From: Gammaproteobacteria bacterium
GTDB taxonomy: Bacteria > Pseudomonadota > Gammaproteobacteria > Pseudomonadales > Halieaceae
Direction: 5' to 3'
DNA length: 44,596 nucleotides
NCBI GenBank assembly: GCA_030433415.1
Contig: JAUIMF010000022.1
Coordinates: 1 to 44,596 of the forward strand
Shown here: positions 26,423 to 35,038 of the stretch, in pieces
How the letters are laid out: the number at the start of each line of letters is the position of its first letter
Numbering within the stretch: position 1 is the stretch's first letter
Notes under the pieces: generated by a model
The model's database searches: none
What the model was told of the DNA's origin: nothing
Seen by the model: the letters and a program-made list of their open reading frames with translations, nothing else
Made by a program: the position numbers and the translations under genes

Positions 26423-27613
26423 TCAATCCTCAGGACCATCCAACTCCGCAAACTTCGCCGCCATCGTGGGATTTTTGCGCGTGAGCTTCTTGATCGTCAC
26501 ATCCTGTGCCTTGTTGTTCGCCAAGCGCAGATTCCGGTCGGTGCCCAGCAGCGCGTCCTTGGTTTTTTGCAGATGGTTGATGGACTTGTCGATTTCATCG
26601 ATGGCGGTCTGAAAGCGCCTGGAAGCCAGGTCGTAGTTCTTGGCAAAGGCCGTCTTAAAGGACTCAAGATCATTCTCGAAATTCGTGATATCGATGTTCT
26701 GGGCCTTGACCAGCGCAAGTTCACTCTTGAATTCGAGGGCTCCCATGGCGGCATTACGCAGCAGCGTGATCATGGGAATAAAAAACTGGGGGCGGATGAC
26801 GTACATCTTGGGATAGCGGTGGGACACATCCACGATACCCGTGTTGTACAACTCATTGTCTGCTTCAAGCAGTGAAACGAGGATCGCGTACTCACAACCC
26901 TTTTCGTTGCGGTCTTTGTCGAGCTCTTTAAAGAAGTCCTCGTTACGCTTTTTGGTAGCGGTCGTATCGCTCTCGTTCTTCATCTCGAACATGATCGATA
27001 CGATCTCGATGCCCTCGTCATCCGCATCACGAAAAATATAGTCGCCCTTACTGCCACTGCGCGCGTCGTTGTCTTTTTCGAAATAGGCGTGAGGAAAGGC
27101 GGTGGCACGCAGGCGATTGAATTCGGTCTCGCAGTGCTGCTCGAGCGTTTCGCCCACCATCTTGGTACTCAGTCGGGCCTTCATGTCGCGCAGGCGTTCG
27201 ATGGCTTCGTCGCGGTCTTTAAGTCGCGCTTCGTAGGTATCTTTGAGGGACTTCTCGGACAGTTCTTTTTGCAGCTTCATCTGCTGCAGCCCGCTGCGAA
27301 ACTCATCGCGCTGCTTTTCGACCTCGCCAACGGCCTGGGTGATCGCCAACTGCCTGGACACATCTGCGGCGTCAAGTCTGGCCTTCAATTCCTGAATCTG
27401 GGAGTCCTTCTGCGCCAGCGCTTTTTGCATATCGCCCTGCATCCTGGTCTGCGCCAGTTCCACCGCAGTCTGCTGCTCTCGAGCGGCCAGCTCCAGGCGC
27501 TCGTGCAGCTGTTTTTCGAAATCGCTGTCGCGCACCTGTTTGAGAATCTCGGCGTAACCGGACTCATCGACCTTGAAGGCCTTGCCACAGTGCGGGCAGG
27601 TAATGTCATGCAT
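26423..27613 (-). CDS. DUF2130 protein: zinc ribbon, coiled coil and PD-(D/E)XK-like nuclease fold
   Basis: This 396-residue protein matches the DUF2130 family. It has three parts: a short N-terminal zinc-ribbon-like element (CPHCG, Cys6/Cys9), a coiled coil of about residues 25-150 rich in Glu, Gln and Lys, and a C-terminal globular domain. In the latter, [19 protein letters not shown] and MFEMKNESD give Asp191 and Glu210-x-Lys212, the pattern of a restriction-endonuclease-like fold. The family is therefore probably DNA- or RNA-acting, but its function is not established. It lies 14 bases after the P450 gene on the same strand, so it may be the last gene of the mutase operon, though its function seems unrelated. 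Confidence 0.86.
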   Translation of the reverse strand: MHDITCPHCGKAFKVDESGYAEILKQVRDSDFEKQLHERLELAAREQQTAVELAQTRMQGDMQKALAQKDSQIQELKARLDAADVSRQLAITQAVGEVEKQRDEFRSGLQQMKLQKELSEKSLKDTYEARLKDRDEAIERLRDMKARLSTKMVGETLEQHCETEFNRLRATAFPHAYFEKDNDARSGSKGDYIFRDADDEGIEIVSIMFEMKNESDTTATKKRNEDFFKELDKDRNEKGCEYAILVSLLEADNELYNTGIVDVSHRYPKMYVIRPQFFIPMITLLRNAAMGALEFKSELALVKAQNIDITNFENDLESFKTAFAKNYDLASRRFQTAIDEIDKSINHLQKTKDALLGTDRNLRLANNKAQDVTIKKLTRKNPTMAAKFAELDGPED

Positions 27614-27627
27614 AGCGTCAAATCCTG

Positions 27628-28863
27628 TTAGCGAAGACGCACCGGCAGATGGTCAAAGCCACGAAACAGAAAGGCTTCACGTAATCTGGCGCCGCAGCAG
27701 TCAACTTGAAAATCTGGATAACGGGAAAACAGTTCTTCCAGAAATATTCGACCTTCAAGCCGCGCCAGTTCCGCGCCAACACAATAATGGATCCCACCCC
27801 CAAACGTCAGGGGCTTCTGCGGCCGAGGACCGATATCAAATACATCAGGCGCTTCGAAGTGACGATGGTCGCGATTAGCTGCAGCCAGAATCGCGAGGAT
27901 TCGCTCACCCGCGCGAATGCGCTGGTCGCCCAACTGCTGATCCGTGAGCGCAGTCCGATAGGTGGCCTGGAGCGAGGATTCGAAACGCAGAAACTCCTCG
28001 ACCGCTGGCGCAGCCAAGGCGAGCTCGTCCGCCAGGCGCTGGCGCTGATCAGGGTGGCGACCCAGAAGATACATGCCATTGCCGATCATATGAGCAGTGG
28101 TTTCGAATCCCGCGCCAAACAATCCAATCACCGACGTACTTAACTCTTCGGGAGACAGTGTGTCGTTACCCTCCTGTGCCTGGACGAGTGCGGTGGTCAG
28201 GTCATCCGCCGGTTGCGATCTTCGTCGCTCGAAAAGCGTGCTGAAGAACTCCGTGAGAAACACCATCTGACGATCAGCAAGCCCCAACTCCTCCGGGTTG
28301 AGGGCTCGCGTTTCAAACACCGGAAACGTATCGGCGATGGCCTGATTTAGTCTGAGCAACTGTGATCGAGAGGCCGCATCTTCATCCAGGCCAAGCATGT
28401 CGCACATCACCAGCGTTGGAAACAGGTAGGCAAATTCGCTTATAAAGTTCTCATGCCGTTCATCGGCGTAGCGATCCAGTTGCTGCCTGGCGAGCTCCCT
28501 TACCCGAGGCTCCATAGCCCGAATACGTTTCAGTGACAGGGCGCCGGATACCAATCCACGCAAACGCGTATGGTCCGGAGGGTCCTGCATAACAAACACA
28601 CGCGAAAGCCAAGCGTATGCAGGATGGGCGAGCACATCGAAATCCTCGCCGTAAAACAACTGAATGTTTCGTATGAAGTCCCCCTGACCAAACTGCTTAT
28701 CGACGATAACTCGACGGGCGTCGTCGTAGCGCGTCACCACCCAGAAACCCAAATCTGACCAGTGCACCGGATCGTGCTCCCGTAGAGCAGCAAAGTACGG
28801 ATAGGGATCTCGCAGGAGCTCCCGGTGCAAAGGATCAAAGCTCTCTACGATCTGCCTTTGCAT
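27628..28863 (-). CDS. Cytochrome P450
   Basis: This is a soluble bacterial-type P450 of 411 residues, which hydroxylates a C-H bond using O2 and electrons from a ferredoxin system. The heme-thiolate motif is [15 protein letters not shown] with Cys361. The I-helix oxygen-activation motif is AGFETT (251-256), ExxR is Glu290-x-x-Arg293, and PDHTRLR (96-102) is the C-helix heme-propionate motif. AGGAG precedes the ATG. It is placed 23 bases after the metallo-beta-lactamase-fold gene in the mutase operon. No ferredoxin or ferredoxin reductase gene is in the window, so its redox partners must lie elsewhere. The substrate is unknown; the context suggests a hydrophobic acid or alicyclic compound. 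Confidence 0.93.
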   Translation of the reverse strand: MQRQIVESFDPLHRELLRDPYPYFAALREHDPVHWSDLGFWVVTRYDDARRVIVDKQFGQGDFIRNIQLFYGEDFDVLAHPAYAWLSRVFVMQDPPDHTRLRGLVSGALSLKRIRAMEPRVRELARQQLDRYADERHENFISEFAYLFPTLVMCDMLGLDEDAASRSQLLRLNQAIADTFPVFETRALNPEELGLADRQMVFLTEFFSTLFERRRSQPADDLTTALVQAQEGNDTLSPEELSTSVIGLFGAGFETTAHMIGNGMYLLGRHPDQRQRLADELALAAPAVEEFLRFESSLQATYRTALTDQQLGDQRIRAGERILAILAAANRDHRHFEAPDVFDIGPRPQKPLTFGGGIHYCVGAELARLEGRIFLEELFSRYPDFQVDCCGARLREAFLFRGFDHLPVRLR

Positions 28864-28886
28864 AAGAGACTCCTATTGGCCAGGGT

Positions 28887-29777
28887 TCAGCTTTCAAGGC
28901 TTCGGGGGCGATACCCGCCGCCACAGCGATCAATGAACACGCTGTGGCTGCCACCAAAATGCGCGGGCACAATGCGCGCGGCTTTTGTTACCGCCCGCTC
29001 CAGCACCATCTGTCGGGTTTGCACCGCCCGAGCACGGTCCTCGCAATACACGCTGTTCCAGTCAGGTCGCAGTATCTGCATCGGGTGATGGAGGATATCC
29101 CCGGTAAACAGAGCGCATTCTTCGCCAGCGCACACCTCAAGCATCATGTGTCCGGGGGTATGTCCCGGTGTATCGATCATGACCATGCCCGGCAGAATCT
29201 CTTCTCCCGGACCGACGAGCACCGCCTGCCCTGCATCAAGAATCGGTTGCACACTATCCTCAAATACACCCGTGTTCACTTCTTTGCCACGCAGTTGGGC
29301 GTAGCTATCCAATGCGGGGTCCCAGGTTTCGCGATCGACGCGGGGCAGTATGTATTTGGCGTTTGGGAACGTGGGCCGCCACTGCTGCGATTCGAGTACC
29401 GTATTCCAGCCGACGTGATCGATATGCAAATGCGTGTTTACGACGATATCGATGTCTTCGACGGAAAAGCCCGTCTGAGCGAGCTGCTCAAGGTAATCCG
29501 TGGCCAGGTTTCCGAACACGGGTATGCCCGGACGCTGCTTGTCGTTACCCGCTCCCGTATCAACCAGCACGCGGTGTTCGCCCGTGTCGATCAGCCAGCT
29601 CTGCAAAAAGGCATAGATATATCCTTCGGCATAGTAGGCGGGACTGAAGCTTTCGACTTCTGCCGTAAACGCTTTGTTGTCGAATTCGGCAAACAGATCC
29701 CCGGGCGGGGCAAAGGGCCCTTCCCACTCCTGGATGCGCCAGACAGCGTGAGGGCCTATGTAAAATGAGGGTTCCAT
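28887..29777 (-). CDS. Metallo-beta-lactamase-fold hydrolase
   Basis: This 296-residue protein has the metal motif THLHIDH (His116, His118, Asp120, His121), then DTPGHTPGHM (third His ligand), FTGDILHH (bridging Asp) and a late VPAHFGG (His). Length and motif spacing resemble the lactonase/AttM-like and glyoxalase II-like subgroups. TAGGAGGT gives a very strong ribosome site before the chosen ATG; a longer frame adds 25 unlikely residues and overlaps the upstream crotonase. It lies between the crotonase and the P450 in the mutase operon. Opening a lactone or hydrolysing a thioester is plausible, but only the hydrolase fold is visible. Confidence 0.88.
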   Translation of the reverse strand: MEPSFYIGPHAVWRIQEWEGPFAPPGDLFAEFDNKAFTAEVESFSPAYYAEGYIYAFLQSWLIDTGEHRVLVDTGAGNDKQRPGIPVFGNLATDYLEQLAQTGFSVEDIDIVVNTHLHIDHVGWNTVLESQQWRPTFPNAKYILPRVDRETWDPALDSYAQLRGKEVNTGVFEDSVQPILDAGQAVLVGPGEEILPGMVMIDTPGHTPGHMMLEVCAGEECALFTGDILHHPMQILRPDWNSVYCEDRARAVQTRQMVLERAVTKAARIVPAHFGGSHSVFIDRCGGGYRPRSLES

Positions 29778-29787
29778 TGGATACCTC

Positions 29788-30585
29788 CTATTGCCCCCGA
29801 AAAACCGGGCGGCGTTTTTCCCTGAATGCCAGCGCTGCTTCCTGTGCATCATCGCTCATGGCCAATAAACTCTGGTGACGATTCTCCATGGCCATGGCAG
29901 CCTCAAGACCCGGCGTATCCAGCGCATGGTTGAGTGCCTCCTTGGTAAGACGCAGCCCCATGGGTGCCACTTCGAGTAATCGTTGGGCGTACTCCCGAGC
30001 AGCCGCATCCAGGGCATCCTCTTCAACGATGGCCGCAATAAGCCCCAGATCAAAGGCTCGCTGCGCCTCAATAAACTCACCCGTGAGCAACAGCTGCGAG
30101 GCGATAGCCGCATTGACGAGGCGCGGCAGGAAATAGCTGCTTCCCATATCGCAGCCGGTCAGGCCAATGGTCAGATAGGCGGCGTTCATGCGCAGGCTCG
30201 TACTTGCCACGCGCAGATCCGAGGCCAGGGCGAGGCTGAAACCACCGCCACAGGCAGCGCCATGTAAAGCCGTTACGATCGGCTGCGGGCATCGCCGCAT
30301 CGCCGGGTAAATTCGGGCGATTCGGTTCTGAATCGCCCAGACCGCTGACGGTGTTCTGTTAACGGGGGAAAATTCTTCACACTTGAGATCGAGACCACTG
30401 CAAAAGTGCCGACCCGATGCCCGCAGCAGCACCACGCGCACCTGGTCATTGTCTATCAGTCCCTCAAAACACGTGACCAGAGCGTCTACCATGTCCGGAT
30501 TGAGCGCATTGCCCGACTGCGGTCGATTCAGCGTGATCCGCAGCAGGCCTTGCTCTTCTTCCAGCAGCAGCGGCTTTTCACTCAT
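29788..30585 (-). CDS. Enoyl-CoA hydratase/isomerase family protein
   Basis: This 265-residue crotonase begins with ITLNRPQSGNALN, then has the oxyanion-hole motifs ASGRHFCSGLDL and LHGAACGGGFSLALASDLR. Near the active site it has AYLTIGLTGCDMGSSYFLPRLV: the usual first catalytic Glu position is not acidic and the second is near the Cys-Asp of GCDMG. This GCDxGxS signature is found in a recognisable subgroup of crotonases, so a hydratase is plausible but an isomerase or retro-Claisen enzyme is also possible. GAGGTAA precedes the ATG. It is in the mutase operon, 39 bases after MeaB and 10 bases before the metallo-beta-lactamase-fold gene. Confidence 0.9.
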   Translation of the reverse strand: MSEKPLLLEEEQGLLRITLNRPQSGNALNPDMVDALVTCFEGLIDNDQVRVVLLRASGRHFCSGLDLKCEEFSPVNRTPSAVWAIQNRIARIYPAMRRCPQPIVTALHGAACGGGFSLALASDLRVASTSLRMNAAYLTIGLTGCDMGSSYFLPRLVNAAIASQLLLTGEFIEAQRAFDLGLIAAIVEEDALDAAAREYAQRLLEVAPMGLRLTKEALNHALDTPGLEAAMAMENRHQSLLAMSDDAQEAALAFREKRRPVFRGQ

Positions 30586-30624
30586 TCGGTTACCTCATTT
30601 ATCACGATGCCCTGCCTCCAGGTG

Positions 30625-31587
30625 TTAGCGCAGCGCGATCTTCCCAAGCACAATTTTCTGCAGCCGGCTCGCCGCGCCATCCAGCGTATCTGCGCCCGAT
30701 GCGAGCGCCTCCACCAGCTCGCCGTAGGACTCTTCCTGGCGAAGCTGGGTCATCGACACCTTAAATCGACGCAGCAGTTCCTGCTCCAGCTCTGTGGCAA
30801 ACTGACGCTGGCGACGACGATGCAATTCTCCACTGGCGCACAGGCTTTCACGGGCCAAGCTGATGGCCTTCGCCAGCTCCTTTACACCCTTGCCTTCAGA
30901 CGCGACGGTCTCCACAACGGCCGGACGCTGATGCTCAGGCCGATTGATAATGACCGCGTCGATATCCCGGCGCGTGGACTCAAGCCCTTCACGGTCCGCC
31001 TTGTTGATCACAAAGATGTCAGCAATCTCCATCAGACCCGCTTTATTGGCCTGGATTTCATCGCCCCAACCCGGATTCAGCACGACAACGACCAGGTCAG
31101 CGGTATACACGACATCCAGCTCTACCTGCCCCACACCGACCGTTTCGAGCAGCACCAGACCCCAGCCGCAGGCTTGTAAAATGCGCCGAGCCACCTGTGT
31201 CGCGCGCGCAAGGCCGCCGGTCTCGCTTCTGGTCGCCATGGAACGAATGAACACTCTTGGGTCCATGGCGTGCTCGTGCATGCGAACCCGGTCACCGAGC
31301 AGGGCACCCCGACTGAACGGTGACGATGGATCCACCGCCAGCACGGCAGCGGCTCCTGCCTCGGCTATTAAATGGCCGGTCAGGGCGCTCACCAGCGTCG
31401 ATTTTCCCGCACCGGGTGCACCGGTAAAGCCGATGCAGAGTTGATGCTCTGCGCGATCTGTGGGCGGAGTCAGCGGTGGCAAAGTCGCGCCTCGCTCAGC
31501 GGCACTGATAAGTCGGGCCAGCGCCTGGCGATCACCATCAAGCGCCGCCGCAAGCAGCGCCGACAAAACGACGGCGTCGGAACTCAT
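30625..31587 (-). CDS. meaB: MeaB/ArgK-type GTPase, B12-mutase chaperone
   Basis: This 320-residue P-loop GTPase loads and protects cobalamin in acyl-CoA mutases. The Walker A motif is GFTGAPGAGKST (about residues 53-64). VDPSSPFSRGALLGDRVRM and LLETVGVGQVELD are the switch regions, and FVINKADREG carries the NKxD base-recognition motif. The start is set at MSSDAVVL; the longer open frame runs into the small-subunit gene in another phase and is unlikely. It lies 7 bases after the mutase small subunit, as expected for a dedicated chaperone, and supports the cobalamin-dependent identity of the neighbouring mutase despite that enzyme's divergent active site. Confidence 0.93.
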   Translation of the reverse strand: MSSDAVVLSALLAAALDGDRQALARLISAAERGATLPPLTPPTDRAEHQLCIGFTGAPGAGKSTLVSALTGHLIAEAGAAAVLAVDPSSPFSRGALLGDRVRMHEHAMDPRVFIRSMATRSETGGLARATQVARRILQACGWGLVLLETVGVGQVELDVVYTADLVVVVLNPGWGDEIQANKAGLMEIADIFVINKADREGLESTRRDIDAVIINRPEHQRPAVVETVASEGKGVKELAKAISLARESLCASGELHRRRQRQFATELEQELLRRFKVSMTQLRQEESYGELVEALASGADTLDGAASRLQKIVLGKIALR

Positions 31588-31594
31588 GGCACGT

Positions 31595-32020
31595 TCAGAT
31601 GATACCCGTGAGTCGACGGGCGGCCTCGACGATCTCCGGCAGCTGTGATCCCGGAGGATAAACCTCAACGCCCAATGCCTCGAGCTTGCGCTTGGCATGG
31701 GGTGGTACAACACCACCGGCAAAGATCGGCACACCATCGCAGGACGATTGAATCTGTTCAACGGCGCGCACCGCAACGTCCACGTGCCCACCAACATTGA
31801 GGCCGACCAGGTCGACATCCTCGTCAATGGCGGCCTGAACGACCTCTTCCGCCCTGGCCATACCGATCATGATCACCTCAAAGCCCGCATCGCGCAGCGC
31901 GGTCGCCACAATCGTGGGCCCCCGCCAGTGTCCGTCAAGGCCGGTCTTAGCCATGAGAACGCGCTTGCCCGTCGCGCTGGTTGTCGCGCCGGTCGTGGCG
32001 TTTGTCGTGGGCTCACTCAT
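31595..32020 (-). CDS. Acyl-CoA mutase small subunit, cobalamin-binding domain
   Basis: This 141-residue protein is the free-standing B12-binding domain of a methylmalonyl-CoA-mutase-type enzyme. After a Thr/Ala/Asn-rich N-terminal tail (residues 5-18), VLMAKTGLDGHWRGPTI supplies DGHWRG (Asp29-x-His31-x-x-Gly34), where His31 is the lower axial ligand to cobalt. VDLVGLNVGGHVD and PIFAGGVVPPHAKRK match the family flavodoxin-like fold. GAGGAGG precedes the ATG, and the gene starts 10 bases after the large-subunit stop. Two-gene organisation of large and small parts is typical of isobutyryl-CoA and 2-hydroxyisobutyryl-CoA mutases, unlike the single-chain methylmalonyl-CoA mutases. Confidence 0.94.
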   Translation of the reverse strand: MSEPTTNATTGATTSATGKRVLMAKTGLDGHWRGPTIVATALRDAGFEVIMIGMARAEEVVQAAIDEDVDLVGLNVGGHVDVAVRAVEQIQSSCDGVPIFAGGVVPPHAKRKLEALGVEVYPPGSQLPEIVEAARRLTGII

Positions 32021-32030
32021 CGCATCCTCC

Positions 32031-33662
32031 TCAGGTCTGGATCGGTGTAGACCAGTCGCCCCACACCTGACGATAGATGTCGCCGATTTCGCCCAGCGTC
32101 ACCTCGGCTTCAAGGGCATCCATCATCGGTCCCATAATGTTCGCATCGCCCCGACAGGCCTGCTCCAGGGCGCGCATGGCGTCCGCCGCACCCTTCTCAT
32201 GTCGCTCACGGCGCACCGCCTCCAGACGTTCCAGCGCGACATCAAACGCGTCATCCACTCCCATGAAGCCATCCACTTCAAAGGGCGAAACGTCATCTGT
32301 GTGATCCGTCACACCAATGATGCGCTGGCTGCCATCGGCCTGGGCCATGAACTCCTGATGCTGGTTCTCGGCGGCCTGCTGATGCAGCCAGCCCGAATCG
32401 AGGCAGGCAAGAAAACCACCCTGAGCCTGAATTTCGTCGAAGAAAGCCCAGGCGCGCTCGATCAACTGGGCCGTCAGGGTCTCGATGTAATAGGAGCCCC
32501 CAAGGGGATCCGTCACCGACGCGATATTCGTTTCTTCCTGCAGTATCTGCTGAATGCGCACGGACATCTGGTGCGCGTGCTCCGAAGGGATCGACAGGGC
32601 TTCGTCGTAACCACTGACGCCCAGGGACTGAACGCCACCGAGCGCCGCCGCGAGTCCCATCAGCGTACCGCGCACAATGTTGTTGAACGGCTGTTGATAC
32701 TGCATGCGCGAACCCGCTGTCACGCAATGAATGCGCAGATTGCTCACTTTGGGGTCGGTGATGTCGTAGCGCTCCGCAAGCAACTGGGTCCACATCAGGC
32801 GCGCGGCTCGCAGCTTGCTCGCCTCTTCAAACACATCCATGGACATGCGGAAGCTGACGCCGCCACACCCCCGCGCCGCCTTGGCGAGAGGCATGGTGCC
32901 GCGTCGTTTGATCTCTTCGAGGTATTCAACCGCATTGGCAAACAGCGCGCCGAGTTCCTGGGGCGCGTTAAGCCCACTGTCGGCGCCGTTATAACCCGCA
33001 ATGGAGACCGGCACCCAGCGCGGCAGATATTGATCGCAGAACTCGATGATATCCGCATTCAGGCGCAGCCCCGCATCCGTCGGCACCTGCTGTTTCGTCA
33101 CGCAGCCCAGATAGGTGAGAAAATAATCGCTCTGGCCTGTTCCAGGCAGGCGGGACAGGTCGTAGCCGCGACGCCGGGCCACGGTCCAGTATCCCGCCAG
33201 AGCATATGGCGCATGCTGCACCACCGCACCGCCCGCATGCCCGTAGGTCGAGTCGATAGGCAGGTCCCTGAGGCAGATATCGATATCACGAACGCTCTGC
33301 ATCACGGCACCGGTAAGGCCCACATCCTCACGACGCGCCAGAACCTCTGGATGATCCACGTTGTAGAGATGGTCCGCGGTATTGCGATCATGCTCCATGA
33401 GGAACCCGGTTTCGCCCTGCTCAAGCAGGAACTTGATGCGCTCGTTTTCGTCCTCGGGCTTACCAAAACCGCTGAGCTGAAAGATGCGCCACGGCTTGGT
33501 CCGGTACCCCGTTGCATAGGCGCCGCGATGGAACGGTGGCTCGCCGGGCGCTGCCCCAAGCACCCGCCGATGACCCTCCGGCACATCGTCCGGCAGGTAG
33601 AAACTCTTGAGGGGGATACCCGACGCGGAGGTCCATTTCCGGTCTTCAGGAGGTGTCTGCAT
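32031..33662 (-). CDS. Divergent B12-dependent acyl-CoA mutase large subunit
   Basis: This 543-residue TIM-barrel subunit belongs to the methylmalonyl-CoA mutase family, whose members rearrange acyl-CoA carbon skeletons by radical chemistry. Matching segments include LNADIIEFC, the SKLRAARLMW helix, NNIVRGTLMGLAAALGGVQS and TDPLGGSYYIE. By eye against the Propionibacterium enzyme, substrate residues differ: Tyr89 is Leu63, Arg82 is Lys, Arg87 is Phe61, Arg207 is Cys187 and His244 is Asn225 (AGYNGADSG), while Gln197 (TGQSDY) is kept. At the position of HCM Asp117 it has Glu90 (FLMEHD). Methylmalonyl-CoA is therefore an unlikely substrate. It is first in an operon with the small subunit and MeaB. 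The true substrate is unknown. Confidence 0.92.
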   Translation of the reverse strand: MQTPPEDRKWTSASGIPLKSFYLPDDVPEGHRRVLGAAPGEPPFHRGAYATGYRTKPWRIFQLSGFGKPEDENERIKFLLEQGETGFLMEHDRNTADHLYNVDHPEVLARREDVGLTGAVMQSVRDIDICLRDLPIDSTYGHAGGAVVQHAPYALAGYWTVARRRGYDLSRLPGTGQSDYFLTYLGCVTKQQVPTDAGLRLNADIIEFCDQYLPRWVPVSIAGYNGADSGLNAPQELGALFANAVEYLEEIKRRGTMPLAKAARGCGGVSFRMSMDVFEEASKLRAARLMWTQLLAERYDITDPKVSNLRIHCVTAGSRMQYQQPFNNIVRGTLMGLAAALGGVQSLGVSGYDEALSIPSEHAHQMSVRIQQILQEETNIASVTDPLGGSYYIETLTAQLIERAWAFFDEIQAQGGFLACLDSGWLHQQAAENQHQEFMAQADGSQRIIGVTDHTDDVSPFEVDGFMGVDDAFDVALERLEAVRRERHEKGAADAMRALEQACRGDANIMGPMMDALEAEVTLGEIGDIYRQVWGDWSTPIQT

Positions 33663-33757
33663 GGTTTACACCGTCGCTTGTTATGTTCTTAGGTGACCAA
33701 AAGAAGATACAACCGGTTTATGGATTCTGCAAACGCTTAATACTAAAACTTGACTAT

Positions 33758-33776
33758 GAGTTAAAAATTATTACTC
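33758..33776. promoter_or_regulatory. Imperfect palindrome in the divergent mutase/ADH promoter region
   Basis: GAGTTAAAAATTATTACTC reads as an inverted repeat with 4-bp perfect ends (GAGT/ACTC) and 14 of 19 positions symmetric. It is enclosed by ATGAGT at 33756-33761 and ACTCAT at 33781-33786. The stretch is very AT-rich compared with the genes, and lies between the divergent mutase and alcohol dehydrogenase genes. A nearby TTGACT at 33750-33755 could be a -35 element. It is a candidate site for the TetR protein encoded in this cluster. Confidence 0.5.
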
Positions 33777-33822
33777 TTTGACTCATCCACCGTAACAACA
33801 ATAAGCCAGCGGGGAATAAACT

Positions 33823-35004
33823 ATGCAGCCGATCCTGGCCTTTGACCTGACCGCCACCGAAAAGGTGTACATCGGTGAACGCGCCGCAAGCGCCATTGCC
33901 GCAGAGGCAGAGCGCCTGGACGCTCGGCGGGTGTTCCTACTTACCAGCCGCAGCCTGAAAGAAAACACGGATGAGATCCGCCAAATCGTCGACGCCCTGG
34001 GTAATCGCTTTGCCGCAAGCTACGATGGCATGCCGCCCCACGCCCCGCGCAGTGCTGTTCTGGAAGCCGCAAGCATCGCCCGCGATGCGGATGCAGATCT
34101 GGTGGTCACGGTCGGCGGGGGATCCGTCACCGACGCAGGCAAGATCGTCACAATCTGCCTGAAGCACAATATTCGCAATGTCGAGGACTTCGACGCCTAC
34201 CGCGTCTTCGTCAATGATGCAGGCGAGGTTGTGAAGCCCGTGTTCGACGCGCCTGACATTCGAGCGGTCATTTGCCCGACCACCCTGTCCGGTGGCGAAT
34301 TCAACCCACTCAGTGGAGCCACCGACGAAGCGATCAAGTTAAAGCAGGGCTACGAACAGCGCCTGATGGCTCCCGTCAGCGTCGTGCTTGATCCAGCGCT
34401 CACGGTGCACACCCCTGAGTGGCTTTTTCTGTCGACGGGGGTTCGGGCACTCGATCACGCCCTGGAAGCGCTGGGCTCTCTGGAGTCCAATTACTACGCC
34501 GATGGGATGGCCGCGAGCGCCCTGTCGCTACTTGGCGACGGGCTACCCCGCGTTAAAGCCGACCCATCGGACCTCGACGCGCGGCTGAAGTGCCAGGTCG
34601 GTGTATGGCAGTCAATGCTCCCGCTGCTCGGTGGTGTCCAGATGGGCCTTAGCCACGCTATTGGGCATGTGCTTGGGGGAAGCTTTGATGTCCCCCATGG
34701 CTACTGTTCCTGCGTGATGGCCCCATCCGTGCTGGCGTTTAACGAGCCCGTAAACGGGCACAAGCAAGAGCGCATCGCCGCGGCCCTTGGCCATGCGGGA
34801 GAACGCGCAGCCGATCTGGTCGATCAGTTTATCCGCAACCTTGGCATGCCCCGCAGCCTGGAAGCGGTCGGAGTCAGCAGCGAGAATCATCAGCTGGTGG
34901 CAGAAAACACGATGCTCGACTTCTGGGCCAGGACCAACCCCAGGACCATCGAGAAAGCGGAAGATATCTTGCCCGTACTGAAAATGGCGTCAGAGCAAGG
35001 CTGA
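33823..35004 (+). CDS. Iron-containing alcohol dehydrogenase
   Basis: This 393-residue protein belongs to the iron-activated alcohol dehydrogenase/maleylacetate reductase family. The NAD(P)-binding loop GGGSVTD lies at residues 98-104. Metal ligands are in VRALDHALEALGS (Asp or His), LSHAIGHVLGG and DVPHGYCS (His). The ICPTTLSGGEFNPLSGATDE stretch replaces the usual PTTAGTGSE and is close to the maleylacetate reductase-type variant. It is first of four plus-strand genes, divergent from the mutase. In context it would oxidise an alcohol or reduce a ketone/oxo intermediate of the same pathway. The electron direction and substrate are not visible. Confidence 0.91.
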   Translation: MQPILAFDLTATEKVYIGERAASAIAAEAERLDARRVFLLTSRSLKENTDEIRQIVDALGNRFAASYDGMPPHAPRSAVLEAASIARDADADLVVTVGGGSVTDAGKIVTICLKHNIRNVEDFDAYRVFVNDAGEVVKPVFDAPDIRAVICPTTLSGGEFNPLSGATDEAIKLKQGYEQRLMAPVSVVLDPALTVHTPEWLFLSTGVRALDHALEALGSLESNYYADGMAASALSLLGDGLPRVKADPSDLDARLKCQVGVWQSMLPLLGGVQMGLSHAIGHVLGGSFDVPHGYCSCVMAPSVLAFNEPVNGHKQERIAAALGHAGERAADLVDQFIRNLGMPRSLEAVGVSSENHQLVAENTMLDFWARTNPRTIEKAEDILPVLKMASEQG

Positions 35005-35038
35005 GCCGACTCCAGGGCATAGGACATAGACACACGAT

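Noticed and set aside
32031-33662. Calling the mutase an ordinary methylmalonyl-CoA mutase (mutA/mcm)
   Set aside because: Carboxylate-binding Tyr89 and Arg207 and the active-site His244 appear substituted, and the neighbours do not include epimerase or propionyl-CoA carboxylase genes.
31869-33692. A 607-codon open frame on the plus strand opposite the mutase genes
   Set aside because: It is antisense to two strongly supported genes, has no recognisable domain, and such long antisense frames are common in GC-rich coding DNA.
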